A stretch of DNA of 64,000 bases from Ruminococcus flavefaciens (GTDB lineage Bacteria; Bacillota; Clostridia; Oscillospirales; Ruminococcaceae). The stretch spans positions 291,924 through 355,923 of the forward strand of contig NZ_UETD01000003.1 in the NCBI RefSeq assembly GCF_900116855.1, in the 5' to 3' direction. Under the pieces are notes generated by a model. It had not been told where the DNA came from. It did no database searches and saw only the letters and a program-made list of their open reading frames with translations. Shown here piece after piece: positions 1-8,490 of this stretch; within the stretch, counting starts at the first letter, position 1, and each line of letters starts with the position of its first letter. Both the position numbers and the translations under genes were made by a program.

Positions 1-2
1 CT

Positions 3-158
3 GTAACACTGCCCTTCATCATTCCCGAGGCAGCTCTGCTGAAGTTCCCCTTTGAGCTGACCGCAGGCTATGTTGTGCTTACTGCGGCAGTGTTCCTGTT
101 CTTCGGCGAGAGACCGCTTGCTCCCGTAAGGAAAATAGCTGCGATAATACGCAGATAA
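3..158 (+). CDS. C-terminal end of a membrane protein (partial)
   Basis: The open frame enters from the left edge and ends at TAA 156-158, giving 51 residues. They contain a hydrophobic segment (AGYVVLTAAVFLFFG) and end in a basic tail (KIAAIIRR), as in the last transmembrane helix and cytoplasmic tail of an integral membrane protein. Too little remains to assign a family; a substrate-binding subunit of a vitamin transporter is one possibility, but nothing here proves it. The following promoter and riboswitch suggest its transcription unit ends near here. Confidence 0.5.
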   Translation, partial: VTLPFIIPEAALLKFPFELTAGYVVLTAAVFLFFGERPLAPVRKIAAIIRR

Positions 159-161
159 GAC

Positions 162-190
162 TTGACACAGGGGAGAAATAATGGTATAAT
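162..190 (+). promoter_or_regulatory. Sigma-A promoter of the queuosine operon
   Basis: TTGACA (162-167) and TATAAT (185-190) are both perfect and separated by 17 bases. Transcription would start near 197, just ahead of the preQ1 riboswitch. Confidence 0.85.
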
Positions 191-206
191 ATTTCTCGGA
201 GTCCGC

Positions 207-253
207 TCCCGACAGTTCGTTTGCGCCATCCTGTCGTTAAACAAAACCAGGGC
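207..253 (+). promoter_or_regulatory. preQ1-I riboswitch aptamer
   Basis: A stem CGACAG (210-215)/CTGTCG (231-236) closes a pyrimidine-rich loop (TTCGTTTGCGCCATC). It is followed by the A-rich tail TTAAACAAAACCAGGG, which can fold back on the loop as an H-type pseudoknot. This is the layout of preQ1 class I aptamers, and the tail resembles the one I recall for the Thermoanaerobacter aptamer. The last tail bases overlap GCATCTGT (252-259), which can pair with ACAGATGC (291-298); that antiterminator competes with the terminator at 297-323. preQ1 binding should therefore switch the que operon off by premature termination. The downstream genes all belong to preQ1 synthesis, which supports the call. 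Confidence 0.85.
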
Positions 254-296
254 ATCTGTGAGTGCAGGGATACTGCGCTCTTAATGTGATACAGAT

Positions 297-323
297 GCGT
301 CTGCCCATGGCAGGCGCTTTTTT
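297..323 (+). terminator. Riboswitch-controlled intrinsic terminator
   Basis: GCGTCTGCC (297-305), a CAT loop and GGCAGGCGC (309-317) form a nine-pair stem followed by TTTTTT. Its first bases overlap the 3' arm of the possible antiterminator (291-298), so the two folds exclude each other. Confidence 0.85.
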
Positions 324-348
324 GTTGATATTATCATGAGGTGAAGAA

Positions 349-774
349 ATGTATTATCTGAAAACTTCCGCTGAGTTCGACAGCGCACACTTCCTTGCAG
401 GCTATAAGGGCAAGTGCGCCAATATCCATGGTCACCGCTGGAAAATCGAGGTGACAGTAGCTGCGGACGCTCTTATTGAAAGCGGCGAAAAAAGAGGTAT
501 GGTCATCGACTTCGGTGACCTAAAGCACGAGGTAAGGGCTCTTGCAGACAGCTTTGACCACGCGCTTATATACGAGACGGGTTCGCTGAAGGAGACCACT
601 CTTGCGGCGCTCCGCGATGAGGATTTCCGCCTTATAGAGGTGGCTTACCGCCCCACAGCCGAGAACTTCGCGAGGGACTTCTTCGGCTCACTGAGAGAAA
701 AGGGACTTCCCGTAAAGACCGTCACGGTCTATGAGACTCCCGAAAACTGCGCTGTATTTGAGGAGGGGATATAA
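349..774 (+). CDS. queD: 6-carboxy-5,6,7,8-tetrahydropterin synthase
   Basis: QueD converts 7,8-dihydroneopterin triphosphate to 6-carboxytetrahydropterin, the second step of preQ1/queuosine synthesis, in the cytosol. The 141-residue protein has the family marks: SAHFL near the N-terminus, the zinc and cysteine motif C-x3-HGHRW (residues 23-31), DHALIYE, PTAENFARDFF, and a C-terminal ETPENCAVFEE containing the conserved Glu. A GAGGTG site precedes ATG 349. It is the first gene after the riboswitch terminator, and its stop overlaps the queE start by one base (TAATG). Confidence 0.95.
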   Translation: MYYLKTSAEFDSAHFLAGYKGKCANIHGHRWKIEVTVAADALIESGEKRGMVIDFGDLKHEVRALADSFDHALIYETGSLKETTLAALRDEDFRLIEVAYRPTAENFARDFFGSLREKGLPVKTVTVYETPENCAVFEEGI

Positions 775-1433
775 TGCTGCCCGTAGTTGAAAAATTCGTG
801 AGCATAAACGGTGAGGGCGCTCACGCAGGCGAGCTTGCGGTGTTCGTGCGCTTCCGCGGCTGTAATCTTAACTGCTCATACTGTGACACAAGCTGGGCTA
901 ACAGCGGGAATGCTCCTGCGGAGTTTGAGACTCCCGAGGAGATAGCCGACTGGGTAAGCAAAACAGGAGTCCATAATGTGACCCTGACAGGCGGCGAGCC
1001 CCTGCTGCACAAGGAGTGCGCCGAGGTCATAAGCCTTCTCATGGAGAGAGGCTGCCGCGTGGAGATAGAGACCAACGGAAGCATTGCCCTTGACAGACTG
1101 GCTGAGGCAGAACACAGACCAGTTTTCACCATGGACTATAAGCTGCCCTCAAGCGGCATGGAGGAGTTCATGTGCAGGAACAATTTTCGCCTGCTGAACT
1201 GCCACGATACGGTGAAGTTCGTTTCGGGCAGCATGGAGGACCTTGAAAGAGCTGCGGAGATAATTGAGCAGTACAGGCTCACGGAGCGCTGCCATGTGTA
1301 CATCAGCCCCGTTTTTGGCGAGATAGAGCCTGCGGACATAGTTGAGTTCATGGAGGAGCGTAATATGAACGGAGTAAGGCTCCAGCTCCAGCTCCACAAG
1401 TTCATCTGGGAGCCTACAAGGAGGGGAGTTTAA
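774..1433 (+). CDS. queE: 7-carboxy-7-deazaguanine synthase (radical SAM)
   Basis: QueE rearranges 6-carboxytetrahydropterin to 7-carboxy-7-deazaguanine with a [4Fe-4S] cluster, SAM and Mg2+. The 219 residues include the cluster motif CNLNCSYC (about residues 31-38), with a C-x3-C-x2-C spacing, the SAM-contacting TGGEPLLH, and an ETNGS strand typical of the family. The product is short, as usual for this reduced radical SAM barrel. The start codon overlaps the queD stop and its own stop overlaps the folE start, so translation is probably coupled across all three genes. Confidence 0.95.
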   Translation: MLPVVEKFVSINGEGAHAGELAVFVRFRGCNLNCSYCDTSWANSGNAPAEFETPEEIADWVSKTGVHNVTLTGGEPLLHKECAEVISLLMERGCRVEIETNGSIALDRLAEAEHRPVFTMDYKLPSSGMEEFMCRNNFRLLNCHDTVKFVSGSMEDLERAAEIIEQYRLTERCHVYISPVFGEIEPADIVEFMEERNMNGVRLQLQLHKFIWEPTRRGV

Positions 1434-2002
1434 TGGACAGGGAAAAAATCGAATATCACGTTCTCGGACTTCTCGAAGCCATAGGCGAGGACCCGAACCG
1501 CGAGGGACTCAGGGAGACTCCTGCCCGTGTGGCGCGTATGCTTGAGGAGGTCCTTGAGGGAACTGCATATACAAATCATCAGATAGCCGAGATGTTCGGC
1601 AAGACCTTCGACGCGGAGGGCGATCCCGATATGGACAGCGCTGTGGTCATGAAGGATATTACCGTTTTCAGCTACTGCGAGCACCATCTGGCTCTTATGT
1701 ACGATATGAGCGTGAATGTGGCGTATATCCCTCACGGCAAGGTGCTGGGACTGAGCAAGATAGCCCGTATCTGTGATATGGCGGCAAAGCGTTTGCAGCT
1801 TCAGGAGCGTCTCGGAAAGGACATCGCAGAGATAATCTCCGAGGCGGCAGGTACTCCCGACGTAGGTGTCATGATAAGAGGCAGCCACAGCTGCATGACC
1901 GCAAGAGGTATCCGCAATGCCGAAGCAAAAACGGTGACGGGTACGTTCATGGGCGCATTCAGAGACAGCTCTGAACTGAAAGAGCTTGTGAAGTTTGACT
2001 GA
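1433..2002 (+). CDS. folE: GTP cyclohydrolase I
   Basis: This enzyme opens GTP to give 7,8-dihydroneopterin triphosphate, the shared precursor of folate and queuosine. The 189-residue protein shows the zinc motif CEHH (SYCEHHLALMYD), the HGKVLGLSKIARICDMAA stretch, and GSHSCMTARG, which carries the second zinc cysteine. Its place between queE and queC suggests it is dedicated to preQ1 supply; a second copy elsewhere for folate is possible but not visible. It starts inside the queE stop (TAATG). Confidence 0.95.
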   Translation: MDREKIEYHVLGLLEAIGEDPNREGLRETPARVARMLEEVLEGTAYTNHQIAEMFGKTFDAEGDPDMDSAVVMKDITVFSYCEHHLALMYDMSVNVAYIPHGKVLGLSKIARICDMAAKRLQLQERLGKDIAEIISEAAGTPDVGVMIRGSHSCMTARGIRNAEAKTVTGTFMGAFRDSSELKELVKFD

Positions 2003-2012
2003 GGAGGATACT

Positions 2013-2699
2013 ATGAAAGCATTGGTACTTTTCAGCGGCGGCGTTGACAGTACGACCTGTCTTGCCATCGCTGTTGATAAATACGGAGCGGACGAGGTGC
2101 TCGCGCTGTCTCTTTACTACGGACAGAAGCACAGCCGCGAGCTGGAAGCCGCAAGAAAAATAGCTGCACATTACGGAGTAAAGCATAAGGAGCTTGATCT
2201 GGCGCTGATATTCGCTGACAGTGACTGCACTCTGCTGAAAGGCTCAGAGGGAGAGATACCCAAGGAGAGCTATGCGGTGCAGCTGGAAAAGACCGACGGC
2301 AAGCCTGTCTCCACCTATGTGCCCTTCAGAAACGGACTTTTCCTTGCTTCTGCGGCGAGCATCGCACTGTCAAACGGCTGCGAGGAGATATACTACGGCG
2401 CTCACAGCGATGACGCCGCAGGCAACGCCTATCCCGATTGCAGCAGCGATTTCAATGACGCCATCAACCGCGCTATCTATCTGGGAAGCGGCGGAGAACT
2501 GAGGGTAACGGCTCCCTTTATAGGCATGAACAAGGCTCAGGTCATTGCAAAGGGACTGGAGCTGGGAGTTCCCTATGAGCTTACATGGAGCTGCTATGAG
2601 GGCGGCGACAAGCCCTGCGGAGTGTGCGGGACCTGCCGCGACAGGATAGCTGCATTCAGAGCAAACGGTATCGACGACCCTGCCATGAAAGGAGAATAA
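2013..2699 (+). CDS. queC: 7-cyano-7-deazaguanine synthase
   Basis: QueC is an ATP-dependent amidotransferase-like ligase that turns 7-carboxy-7-deazaguanine into preQ0 with ammonia. The PP-loop FSGGVDSTT lies at the N-terminus, [13 protein letters not shown] in the middle, and a zinc-binding cysteine group ([17 protein letters not shown]) near the C-terminus. I chose ATG 2013 because GAGGAGG at 2001-2007 is ideally spaced; a TTG codon at 1995 lies before that site and overlaps folE. The product is 228 residues. Confidence 0.95.
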   Translation: MKALVLFSGGVDSTTCLAIAVDKYGADEVLALSLYYGQKHSRELEAARKIAAHYGVKHKELDLALIFADSDCTLLKGSEGEIPKESYAVQLEKTDGKPVSTYVPFRNGLFLASAASIALSNGCEEIYYGAHSDDAAGNAYPDCSSDFNDAINRAIYLGSGGELRVTAPFIGMNKAQVIAKGLELGVPYELTWSCYEGGDKPCGVCGTCRDRIAAFRANGIDDPAMKGE

Positions 2700-2700
2700 T

Positions 2701-3198
2701 ATGAGCGGAAGGACCGAAAACGAAAAGGGGAGCATAACTCTCCTCGGCAATAACAATACAAAGTATTCCTCGGACTACGACCCGTCGGTGCTGGAGACAT
2801 TCCCCAACAAGCATCCCGACAACGACTATTTCGTAAAGTTCAACTGTCCCGAGTTCACAAGTCTGTGTCCTATCACAGGACAGCCAGACTTTGCTTCCAT
2901 TTACATATCCTATATCCCGGGCGAGAGAATGGTGGAGAGCAAGTCTCTGAAGCTGTATCTGTTCAGCTTCCGCAACCACGGCGACTTCCATGAGGACTGC
3001 GTGAACATCATCATGAAGGACCTTATAAAGCTTATGGAGCCCAAGTACATTGAGGTATGGGGAAAGTTCCTGCCCAGAGGCGGCATTTCCATTGACCCCT
3101 ACTGCAACTATGGCATGGCAGGTACAAAGTGGGAGCAGCTGGCGTGGGACAGACTGGCTCATCATGATATGTATCCCGAAAGTATAAACAACAGGTGA
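2701..3198 (+). CDS. queF: NADPH-dependent 7-cyano-7-deazaguanine reductase
   Basis: QueF reduces the nitrile of preQ0 to the aminomethyl group of preQ1, the ligand of the riboswitch ahead of the operon. At 165 residues it is the short, single-domain type. The catalytic cysteine is in [13 protein letters not shown], and the family signature follows in [20 protein letters not shown]. It begins one base after the queC stop and closes the operon; its terminator carries the foldback insertion described below. Confidence 0.95.
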   Translation: MSGRTENEKGSITLLGNNNTKYSSDYDPSVLETFPNKHPDNDYFVKFNCPEFTSLCPITGQPDFASIYISYIPGERMVESKSLKLYLFSFRNHGDFHEDCVNIIMKDLIKLMEPKYIEVWGKFLPRGGISIDPYCNYGMAGTKWEQLAWDRLAHHDMYPESINNR

Positions 3199-3200
3199 AA

Positions 3201-3516
3201 AAAGCCCCTGAGTGTTAACCGTGGTGCTTATATAGCAGCTTATGCGTAATTATGGGGAGAAAACCTTTCTGAGGAAAGGTTCTTCCCCCCATACCCCCTT
3301 TTCCAAAGACTTTATAACTGAATTTAGCCCCGACAGGGCGCTCTCAGTATTATTACTGATTTTCACATTTTGTGAGGCGCGCTCTGTCGGGGCTAAATTT
3401 AATGCTGAAAGTTTTAGGAAAGGAGTTTGAGGAAGAACCCTTTTTCAAAAGGGTTTTCCTCAATATCACCTATAAAACTGCTGTACGAGTATCACGTTTA
3501 ATCACTCAGGGGCTTT
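3201..3516 (+). terminator. queF terminator split by the foldback element
   Basis: AAAGCCCCTGAGTG (3201-3214) and CACTCAGGGGCTTT (3503-3516) are exact reverse complements. Without the inserted element they would form an 11-pair GC-rich stem with a TTAAT loop and T-rich tail, just after queF. The element itself folds back, so the terminator may still work as a long cruciform-like hairpin. Confidence 0.75.
3215..3501. repeat. TTAA-bounded foldback element, copy 1, in the queF terminator loop
   Basis: The 287-bp element begins and ends with TTAA. Its two arms of about 118 bases are imperfect inverted repeats of each other. Each arm contains a small hairpin (AACCTTTC/GAAAGGTT on the left, AACCCTTTT/AAAAGGGTT on the right), and the arms meet at TTTAGCCCCGACAG ... 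CTGTCGGGGCTAAA. A core of about 48 bases lies between. It matches the copy at 41608-41895 in length and arms, but the core is reversed. The flanks GCCCCTGAGTG (left) and CACTCAGGGGC (right) form a perfect terminator stem once the element is removed. No coding capacity is seen, so it behaves like a MITE or foldback repeat. Confidence 0.85.
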
Positions 3517-3723
3517 ATGTTAAATTTTGAAGCCTTTAGCTTTTAGCCATTAGGAAGCGGCTTCGCCGCGATGCTATCGGGCGGATGATATCCGCCCCTG
3601 CAATGCAAATTTCGTGGGACGTCGAGGACGCCGCCCCCTACATTTCCAATTTTTCGCGTATCGCTAAATTCCGATCTATGATTTTTTGACTGCTAAGGTA
3701 CTTTCAATTCTGCTTTTTTGCTG
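3517..3723. repeat. Non-coding stretch with small palindromes
   Basis: No gene is seen. The stretch holds GCGGC-TTC-GCCGC and GGGCGGAT-GAT-ATCCGCCC hairpins followed by a segment reading 'GACGTCGAGGACGCCGCCCC'. Such short GC palindromes often recur in clostridial intergenic regions, but I found no second copy here. Confidence 0.3.
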
Positions 3724-6675
3724 TCAGTCCAGTGAGTCTGCAAGGTGGAGGAGATACTCCTGTATGCGGAGAGCGTCACCTGAGGTGAGACCCTTTACGG
3801 ACTTGTCAACATCGGCATTTGCTCTGCCCTGCTCGGTGAGAGCGTGTGCGTCGGAGCCGCCTACACCGTACTTGTTGGGATTAGCCAGTGATTGCATAAT
3901 GAGTATAGCGTCTGCCAGCTCTACTGTGTCGTCACAGTTTGTATCGCCTTTCTTTGTGGGAACTATCTCCTGTGTGGAGGTAGTTACGGGCGGTACTGCG
4001 GACGTTGTGGAAGTAGTTGTTGTGGTTGTAGTAGTATTTGTTGAGGTTGATGTTGTAGTGATCGGGGGCAGCGGTCCGGGTGTATTGAGTGCGCTCTCGA
4101 CAAAGCTGATGTTCCATGCAAAGGAAGCCTGCCAGTCGGGAGCCAGATCGTTGGTGCTCCATGAGGCTACGGAATCGGCGTAACACTTCTGAGCAGGTAC
4201 CTTGCCGCGCTTCATTCCCATACTCTTTACATATTCATCCATAAGTCCTGAGCAGGGACCGCTGACCATTATTCCGTTCGGAGCCATGGGGAAACTGCTG
4301 TCCAGCTCATATATCCAGAATCTGTGTGAGGGATTGTTTGAGTGGTAAGAACCGTAGCCTGTGACGTAGGATATGCCGAGACCGTTTCTTCCGAAGATAT
4401 AGTCCATAGCCTGAGTCATTCCGTTGAGATACTTACTATTGCAGTTTGATGCGTCATAAGCATAAGCCATGATCATGGCGTTATTAGTTATACAAGCATT
4501 TGAAGCAGGCTCATATCCTGCATGATAATCATACCCGGGTATACCGATCAAATCGGTATCCTTGGCTTCTCTGTAAGGTATACCCATTCCGTTTGAGGTG
4601 CTGTTTTCCATTTCAAGCATAGAATCTGCTGCCTGTAAGATGCTTTTCTCGATTGTCTCCTTGTCCTTTGCAGCTGTCTTATCACTGAGGTAAAGTGAAA
4701 GTGTTCCCATAGTGGTAGTATCGCTGTTATTGAAGGCGGAGTAGGTGAGCTCGTCACTCTCGGGCAGAGCTATTTCAAATGCCTTTGCGATACCTGACGC
4801 GCTGTGCTCGTTCTCATAGTCCTTCAGCTCGTTATAATACTCCTCAGCACCTGTGGTAGCGAAGAGCTCGCAGGCAGCCCAGTATGCTTCGTCCTTGACG
4901 CTGCGGTCCTCGTATATGCCTGTGCCTACATATGAGCTTTCGGGAGCGAACTGAGGATCCCTCTCATATTGTCCGAGGTCGGTATCCCATTTTTCCTTGT
5001 ATGCCATTACAGCCTTCCATGAATCCTCTGCGTGTTGGAGGCATTCATGGGCGAACTCATCATCTATGCCCTCCCAGAGACGTGCAGCCTGAGCCGCGCA
5101 GGCTATCATGTTGAATGTAGCTGCATACGTTGGAGGTCTGACGATATGGGTAGGCATATAGTCTTCATCGTATATGTAGGTTTTTCCTTCAAAAGAGATG
5201 CGTTTGTGGTCATTTGCCTGATGATATACAAAGTTTGCGCAGTCCTTGCCCCATACAGGGTCATTCTCCGGATCAACGATCATCTTGAACATCCACTCAA
5301 GCTCATACCTTGCTTCTCTGAGAGCTTCCTCAGAAGCATCGCCCTTTGACTTCTCCATTTCATACATATTCTGGAGGAGCCATACTGAGTTTGCGCCGAC
5401 GATCACGTTCTTTGTATTGTCTGAGCCTGTGTACCAGCCGCCTGCTGCGTCGATGGAGTTCCTCTTGTCACCGTCAAATTCGTTACCGTAGGCTCTTATC
5501 CACTGTGACTGGATATATGCGGTGTAGCTCTTGTGCTGTGCAGCATGAGCAAGCTTGGCTTTAATGTCCTTGGGGTTGAATGAGGTTATCTTATCTTCTG
5601 TGATGTCCTCGTCCGAACGGCTCTGGTAGTAATAGTTCATGGCGTCGGTGAGGATGCCCTTGTATACGTCATTGCCTATACGGAACTCATGGCTGATATA
5701 CTTATTATAGACCTCGCCTGTGATGGGATTTGTAAATACGTTATCCTTGTCATCCACCTCAATGGTGTATGTACCCGGATCGGTCACAGATGAGAAATCA
5801 AGTATCTGGCAGTAATCGCCTGCTGCCTCGTCATATCCTATGGGAGTACCCTTGCCTGTGAATACGGGCTCGCCGTTCTTCTTGACGGTGAAGCTGACGG
5901 GCTCGGTGATCTCCTTGCTTGTGGCGTATGTAGCCTTCTTGTCAAGCAAGGTATAATAGCCTATCTGGTTTATTCTTACATCACTTCTGGGCGTAATGAT
6001 ACCCATTTCATTTGAAGGGTCCCAGAGGCATGGGGTGGAATTTGCATTCTTGTATTCCTCGCCGCAGTCCTCGCACTCAAGTGTGAGATTGTCGAATTTC
6101 AGCACTGTTCCCTCGGGGAAGCAGTCCTGAGCCTGATAAGAGCCTTCGCCGCCGTAGTGGAATTCCCATGATGCGACCTCGATAGTTTTGGTTGCGGTAA
6201 ATTCACTGTCGAAGCTGTTCTCGCCCTTTTCTATTTTGACGTTGTTCCAGCCCTGATTCCAGCTGCTGGAATTGTTCTGCCATACGCCTTCGCCGTTATC
6301 GTCATTACCTGCGATATGAGTATGGAGCTCTCCTTCGGCAGAGGCTTCTAACTCCCAGTGTACCTTGTACTTGTGCCCCTGCTCAATATGGAGATTTCTG
6401 TGGCGTATACCCAGATCCCATCTGGACTCGCCGCCGCGTTTCTTTCCGCCGGGATTGATGATAGTGATGTTAAAGCTGCCGTCCTTTACCTCGAAATCCT
6501 GCTCCGCCGGATTATTGGCGAATACAGTCCATGGCAGTATTATCCCGTTGTCGAAGCTGTTCTGTCCGAGACAATCGGCATTAGCTGTAAACGGAGCAAA
6601 TGCGGCAGTGCTTACCGCAGCTACTGAAGCTGCCATCAGCTTTTGGATGAGTTTTTTTGTTGACCTGTGTTTCAT
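3724..6675 (-). CDS. Secreted GH9-family glycoside hydrolase with N-terminal CBM-like domain and C-terminal dockerin
   Basis: This 983-residue secreted protein begins with a signal peptide (about residues 1-33, cleavage near ANA-DC). Next come a beta-sandwich carbohydrate-binding-like domain (about 35-203, CBM4/9-like), an Ig-like domain typical of one GH9 theme (232-335), and the GH9 barrel (about 340-865). A Thr-rich linker (866-905) leads to a type I dockerin with two calcium loops (GDTNCDDTVELADAI and NADVDKSVKGLTSGDA). GH9 enzymes hydrolyse beta-1,4-glucans. Two active-site motifs differ from the family: the usual DAGD is TGSD here (residues 416-419, base Asp419 kept, first Asp replaced by Thr), and the catalytic-acid NE motif is ND (Asp843). 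Activity is therefore uncertain. The GGGAGGG site supports the start. The dockerin implies attachment to a cohesin scaffold. Confidence 0.9.
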   Translation of the reverse strand: MKHRSTKKLIQKLMAASVAAVSTAAFAPFTANADCLGQNSFDNGIILPWTVFANNPAEQDFEVKDGSFNITIINPGGKKRGGESRWDLGIRHRNLHIEQGHKYKVHWELEASAEGELHTHIAGNDDNGEGVWQNNSSSWNQGWNNVKIEKGENSFDSEFTATKTIEVASWEFHYGGEGSYQAQDCFPEGTVLKFDNLTLECEDCGEEYKNANSTPCLWDPSNEMGIITPRSDVRINQIGYYTLLDKKATYATSKEITEPVSFTVKKNGEPVFTGKGTPIGYDEAAGDYCQILDFSSVTDPGTYTIEVDDKDNVFTNPITGEVYNKYISHEFRIGNDVYKGILTDAMNYYYQSRSDEDITEDKITSFNPKDIKAKLAHAAQHKSYTAYIQSQWIRAYGNEFDGDKRNSIDAAGGWYTGSDNTKNVIVGANSVWLLQNMYEMEKSKGDASEEALREARYELEWMFKMIVDPENDPVWGKDCANFVYHQANDHKRISFEGKTYIYDEDYMPTHIVRPPTYAATFNMIACAAQAARLWEGIDDEFAHECLQHAEDSWKAVMAYKEKWDTDLGQYERDPQFAPESSYVGTGIYEDRSVKDEAYWAACELFATTGAEEYYNELKDYENEHSASGIAKAFEIALPESDELTYSAFNNSDTTTMGTLSLYLSDKTAAKDKETIEKSILQAADSMLEMENSTSNGMGIPYREAKDTDLIGIPGYDYHAGYEPASNACITNNAMIMAYAYDASNCNSKYLNGMTQAMDYIFGRNGLGISYVTGYGSYHSNNPSHRFWIYELDSSFPMAPNGIMVSGPCSGLMDEYVKSMGMKRGKVPAQKCYADSVASWSTNDLAPDWQASFAWNISFVESALNTPGPLPPITTTSTSTNTTTTTTTTSTTSAVPPVTTSTQEIVPTKKGDTNCDDTVELADAILIMQSLANPNKYGVGGSDAHALTEQGRANADVDKSVKGLTSGDALRIQEYLLHLADSLD

Positions 6676-6792
6676 GATTGTTCCCTCCCTGATGTTTAGC
6701 CGCTTTCTGCGGCTGATCTCATTATTATAATCGCGGCTATTTGGTTGTAAATAATAACAAACTTATTTGTTGACTGCCGCGAATATATATCC

Positions 6793-6821
6793 ATTATATA
6801 CTATAATATGGGATTAGTCAA
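6793..6821 (-). promoter_or_regulatory. Promoter of the GH9 gene
   Basis: Reading the minus strand, TTGACT (6821-6816) and TATAAT (6798-6793) are separated by 17 bases. The 5' leader is about 110 bases long. Confidence 0.75.
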
Positions 6822-6824
6822 GAC

Positions 6825-6858
6825 AAAAAGCCGCTCCCGATGTAATTTCGGGAGCGGC
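6825..6858 (-). terminator. Terminator of the GGDEF gene
   Basis: GCCGCTCCCGA and TCGGGAGCGGC form a perfect 11-pair stem with a seven-base loop, followed on the minus strand by TTTTTG. Confidence 0.85.
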
Positions 6859-6902
6859 TTTATCAAGAGAGGCTTTACAAAAGCTGCACAGAATATCATA
6901 TT

Positions 6903-8216
6903 TCAGCGGAATACTGTCTTTATGCAGTTTCTTCCCGCGGATTTTGCTTCATAGACCGCCTTGTCCATACGTTCAAAGGCTGTGGTGACATTATCATCGG
7001 CAGTTATGACTGTTACGCCGATACTGCAGGTGATATGACCGATCTTGCCGAATGGTTCCTCCTCGATCCGCTGACGGAGGGCGTTTGCAGTGGATATTGC
7101 TTCCTCTGAGTCGGCATTGTCCAGCACCACAATGAACTCCTCGCCGCCCCAGCGTCCTGCAACAGCCTTACGGCTGCTTATAAAGTCGGTTATCACCTCT
7201 GCAAAATGTATGAGAGCTTTATCGCCTGCGGCGTGGCCGTATACGTCATTTACGCGCTTGAAATAGTCGATATCAAGTATCATCATGGCAGCGCTGCCGC
7301 CGTTGACCCTGATGTCTTCGATGGTGTTATCCATTTCGGTCTCAAGCTGTCGGTGGTTGTATATCCCGGTGAGGGGGTCCTTCAGGGCAAGATCTTCATA
7401 GGTTTTGAGTGCGGTCATAAGCTCCTCGGCACTCTCGTGTATATCCTGTACCATGAATACAAAGCGGAAGTCATCGGGATTGCTGGTCTCGGCGCGTCTG
7501 AAAATGAGCTTTACCCAGATATATCTGCCTTCAAGGTTCTTCATAAGACAGTCGTAGGAGGATGTACGTCCGACCGCGAGGTTCTTTTTCAGATACTCGG
7601 GGTCTGTTCTCTCGAGGAAGATTGCCTGATCATCGGGTCCTATCATATTAACTATCATCATGCGCCATTCGGAGTACTTCAGCTGCTGGTTCTGGACATC
7701 ATCAGACAGCTCCGTGATACTTATGCTGTTGGTGGTATCCTTTATCAGGTCCACATACATTGAGAAAAGATAGGTATTCTGAATTGTGCTGACTTTTTTG
7801 GTGGTCAGGGTCTCGTCTATGTACTGGCTGCTGTCCAGCTCGTCCAGCAGGAGGATATAGACCTCCTGACTGACCACGGGATAAACGGTCATCTGTACCA
7901 CATGAGTGACTCCCTCAAAGCTTATGTTTATCCTTCGGCTGTACTTTCCCACGAACTTACCCGCAGTAGGGATAAATACGCGGTAGTCCTCGATAACGGT
8001 GTCAGAGCTGTTGTTGAAGTGATACCAGAGCTTTTCGATAAGGTCGAGGTAGCTTCCGTCTGCGTCAAGGAGCTTTGCGAACAATCCGCGCCTTGCAAGC
8101 GCTCTGTAGGTGTCCGCTCTTCCGTCCGCAACAATTATGGCGTCAGCGTTTTTCATGGCATAACTCGTTACGTCCTCAAGAGTTATATCGTTGATGTTGT
8201 CGGTATTCACATTCAT
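6903..8216 (-). CDS. GGDEF-domain diguanylate cyclase with PAS-like sensor region
   Basis: The C-terminal ~165 residues form a GGDEF domain that makes cyclic di-GMP from two GTP. DPLTGIYNHRQ marks its start, LDIDYFKRVND holds the metal-binding Asp, and RWGGEEF is an intact active site. The RxxD inhibitory site expected ahead of it is absent (RKAV), so product inhibition through that site is unlikely. The middle part, including GRYIWVKLIFRR, looks PAS-like; the N-terminal ~120 residues are unassigned. The longest frame starts at 8354, but I prefer ATG 8216 because AGGGGG lies immediately upstream and the earlier part is AT-rich leader sequence. No transmembrane segment is seen, so it is probably cytosolic. 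It is transcribed away from nrtR. Confidence 0.85.
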   Translation of the reverse strand: MNVNTDNINDITLEDVTSYAMKNADAIIVADGRADTYRALARRGLFAKLLDADGSYLDLIEKLWYHFNNSSDTVIEDYRVFIPTAGKFVGKYSRRINISFEGVTHVVQMTVYPVVSQEVYILLLDELDSSQYIDETLTTKKVSTIQNTYLFSMYVDLIKDTTNSISITELSDDVQNQQLKYSEWRMMIVNMIGPDDQAIFLERTDPEYLKKNLAVGRTSSYDCLMKNLEGRYIWVKLIFRRAETSNPDDFRFVFMVQDIHESAEELMTALKTYEDLALKDPLTGIYNHRQLETEMDNTIEDIRVNGGSAAMMILDIDYFKRVNDVYGHAAGDKALIHFAEVITDFISSRKAVAGRWGGEEFIVVLDNADSEEAISTANALRQRIEEEPFGKIGHITCSIGVTVITADDNVTTAFERMDKAVYEAKSAGRNCIKTVFR

Positions 8217-8461
8217 GCCCCCTAAGCTGTGAAATTCGGGCACTGCCCATAGTAAGTCCTCTCCGTTCAGCCTCGGACAGAGAAGTTTTATCTTTACATA
8301 TATGATAACATATATTTGTATTTGAAATGATAATATTCTGTGAATTTTCAACAATTCAGATAACTATTTGTGATAACTTACAAACTGAGGTCGCTTTGCT
8401 TGTGAAAAATGCAGAAAACAGAATACTTTCGGAAAAAACAGAAGAAATTTTTGAAAAGTAC

Positions 8462-8490
8462 TTGACATCTTATTATTTTTATGATATTAT
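8462..8490 (+). promoter_or_regulatory. Promoter of the nrtR-pncA-pncB operon
   Basis: TTGACA (8462-8467) and TATTAT (8485-8490) are 17 bases apart. The expected start near 8497 rules out the longer upstream reading frame of nrtR that begins at 8327. Confidence 0.8.

Noticed and set aside
3242..3430. 62-codon open frame
   Set aside because: It lies wholly inside the foldback element and reads its hairpins; no ribosome site.
6903..8216. Product-inhibition (RxxD) site in the GGDEF protein
   Set aside because: The position ahead of GGEEF reads RKAV, so the inhibitory site is not present.
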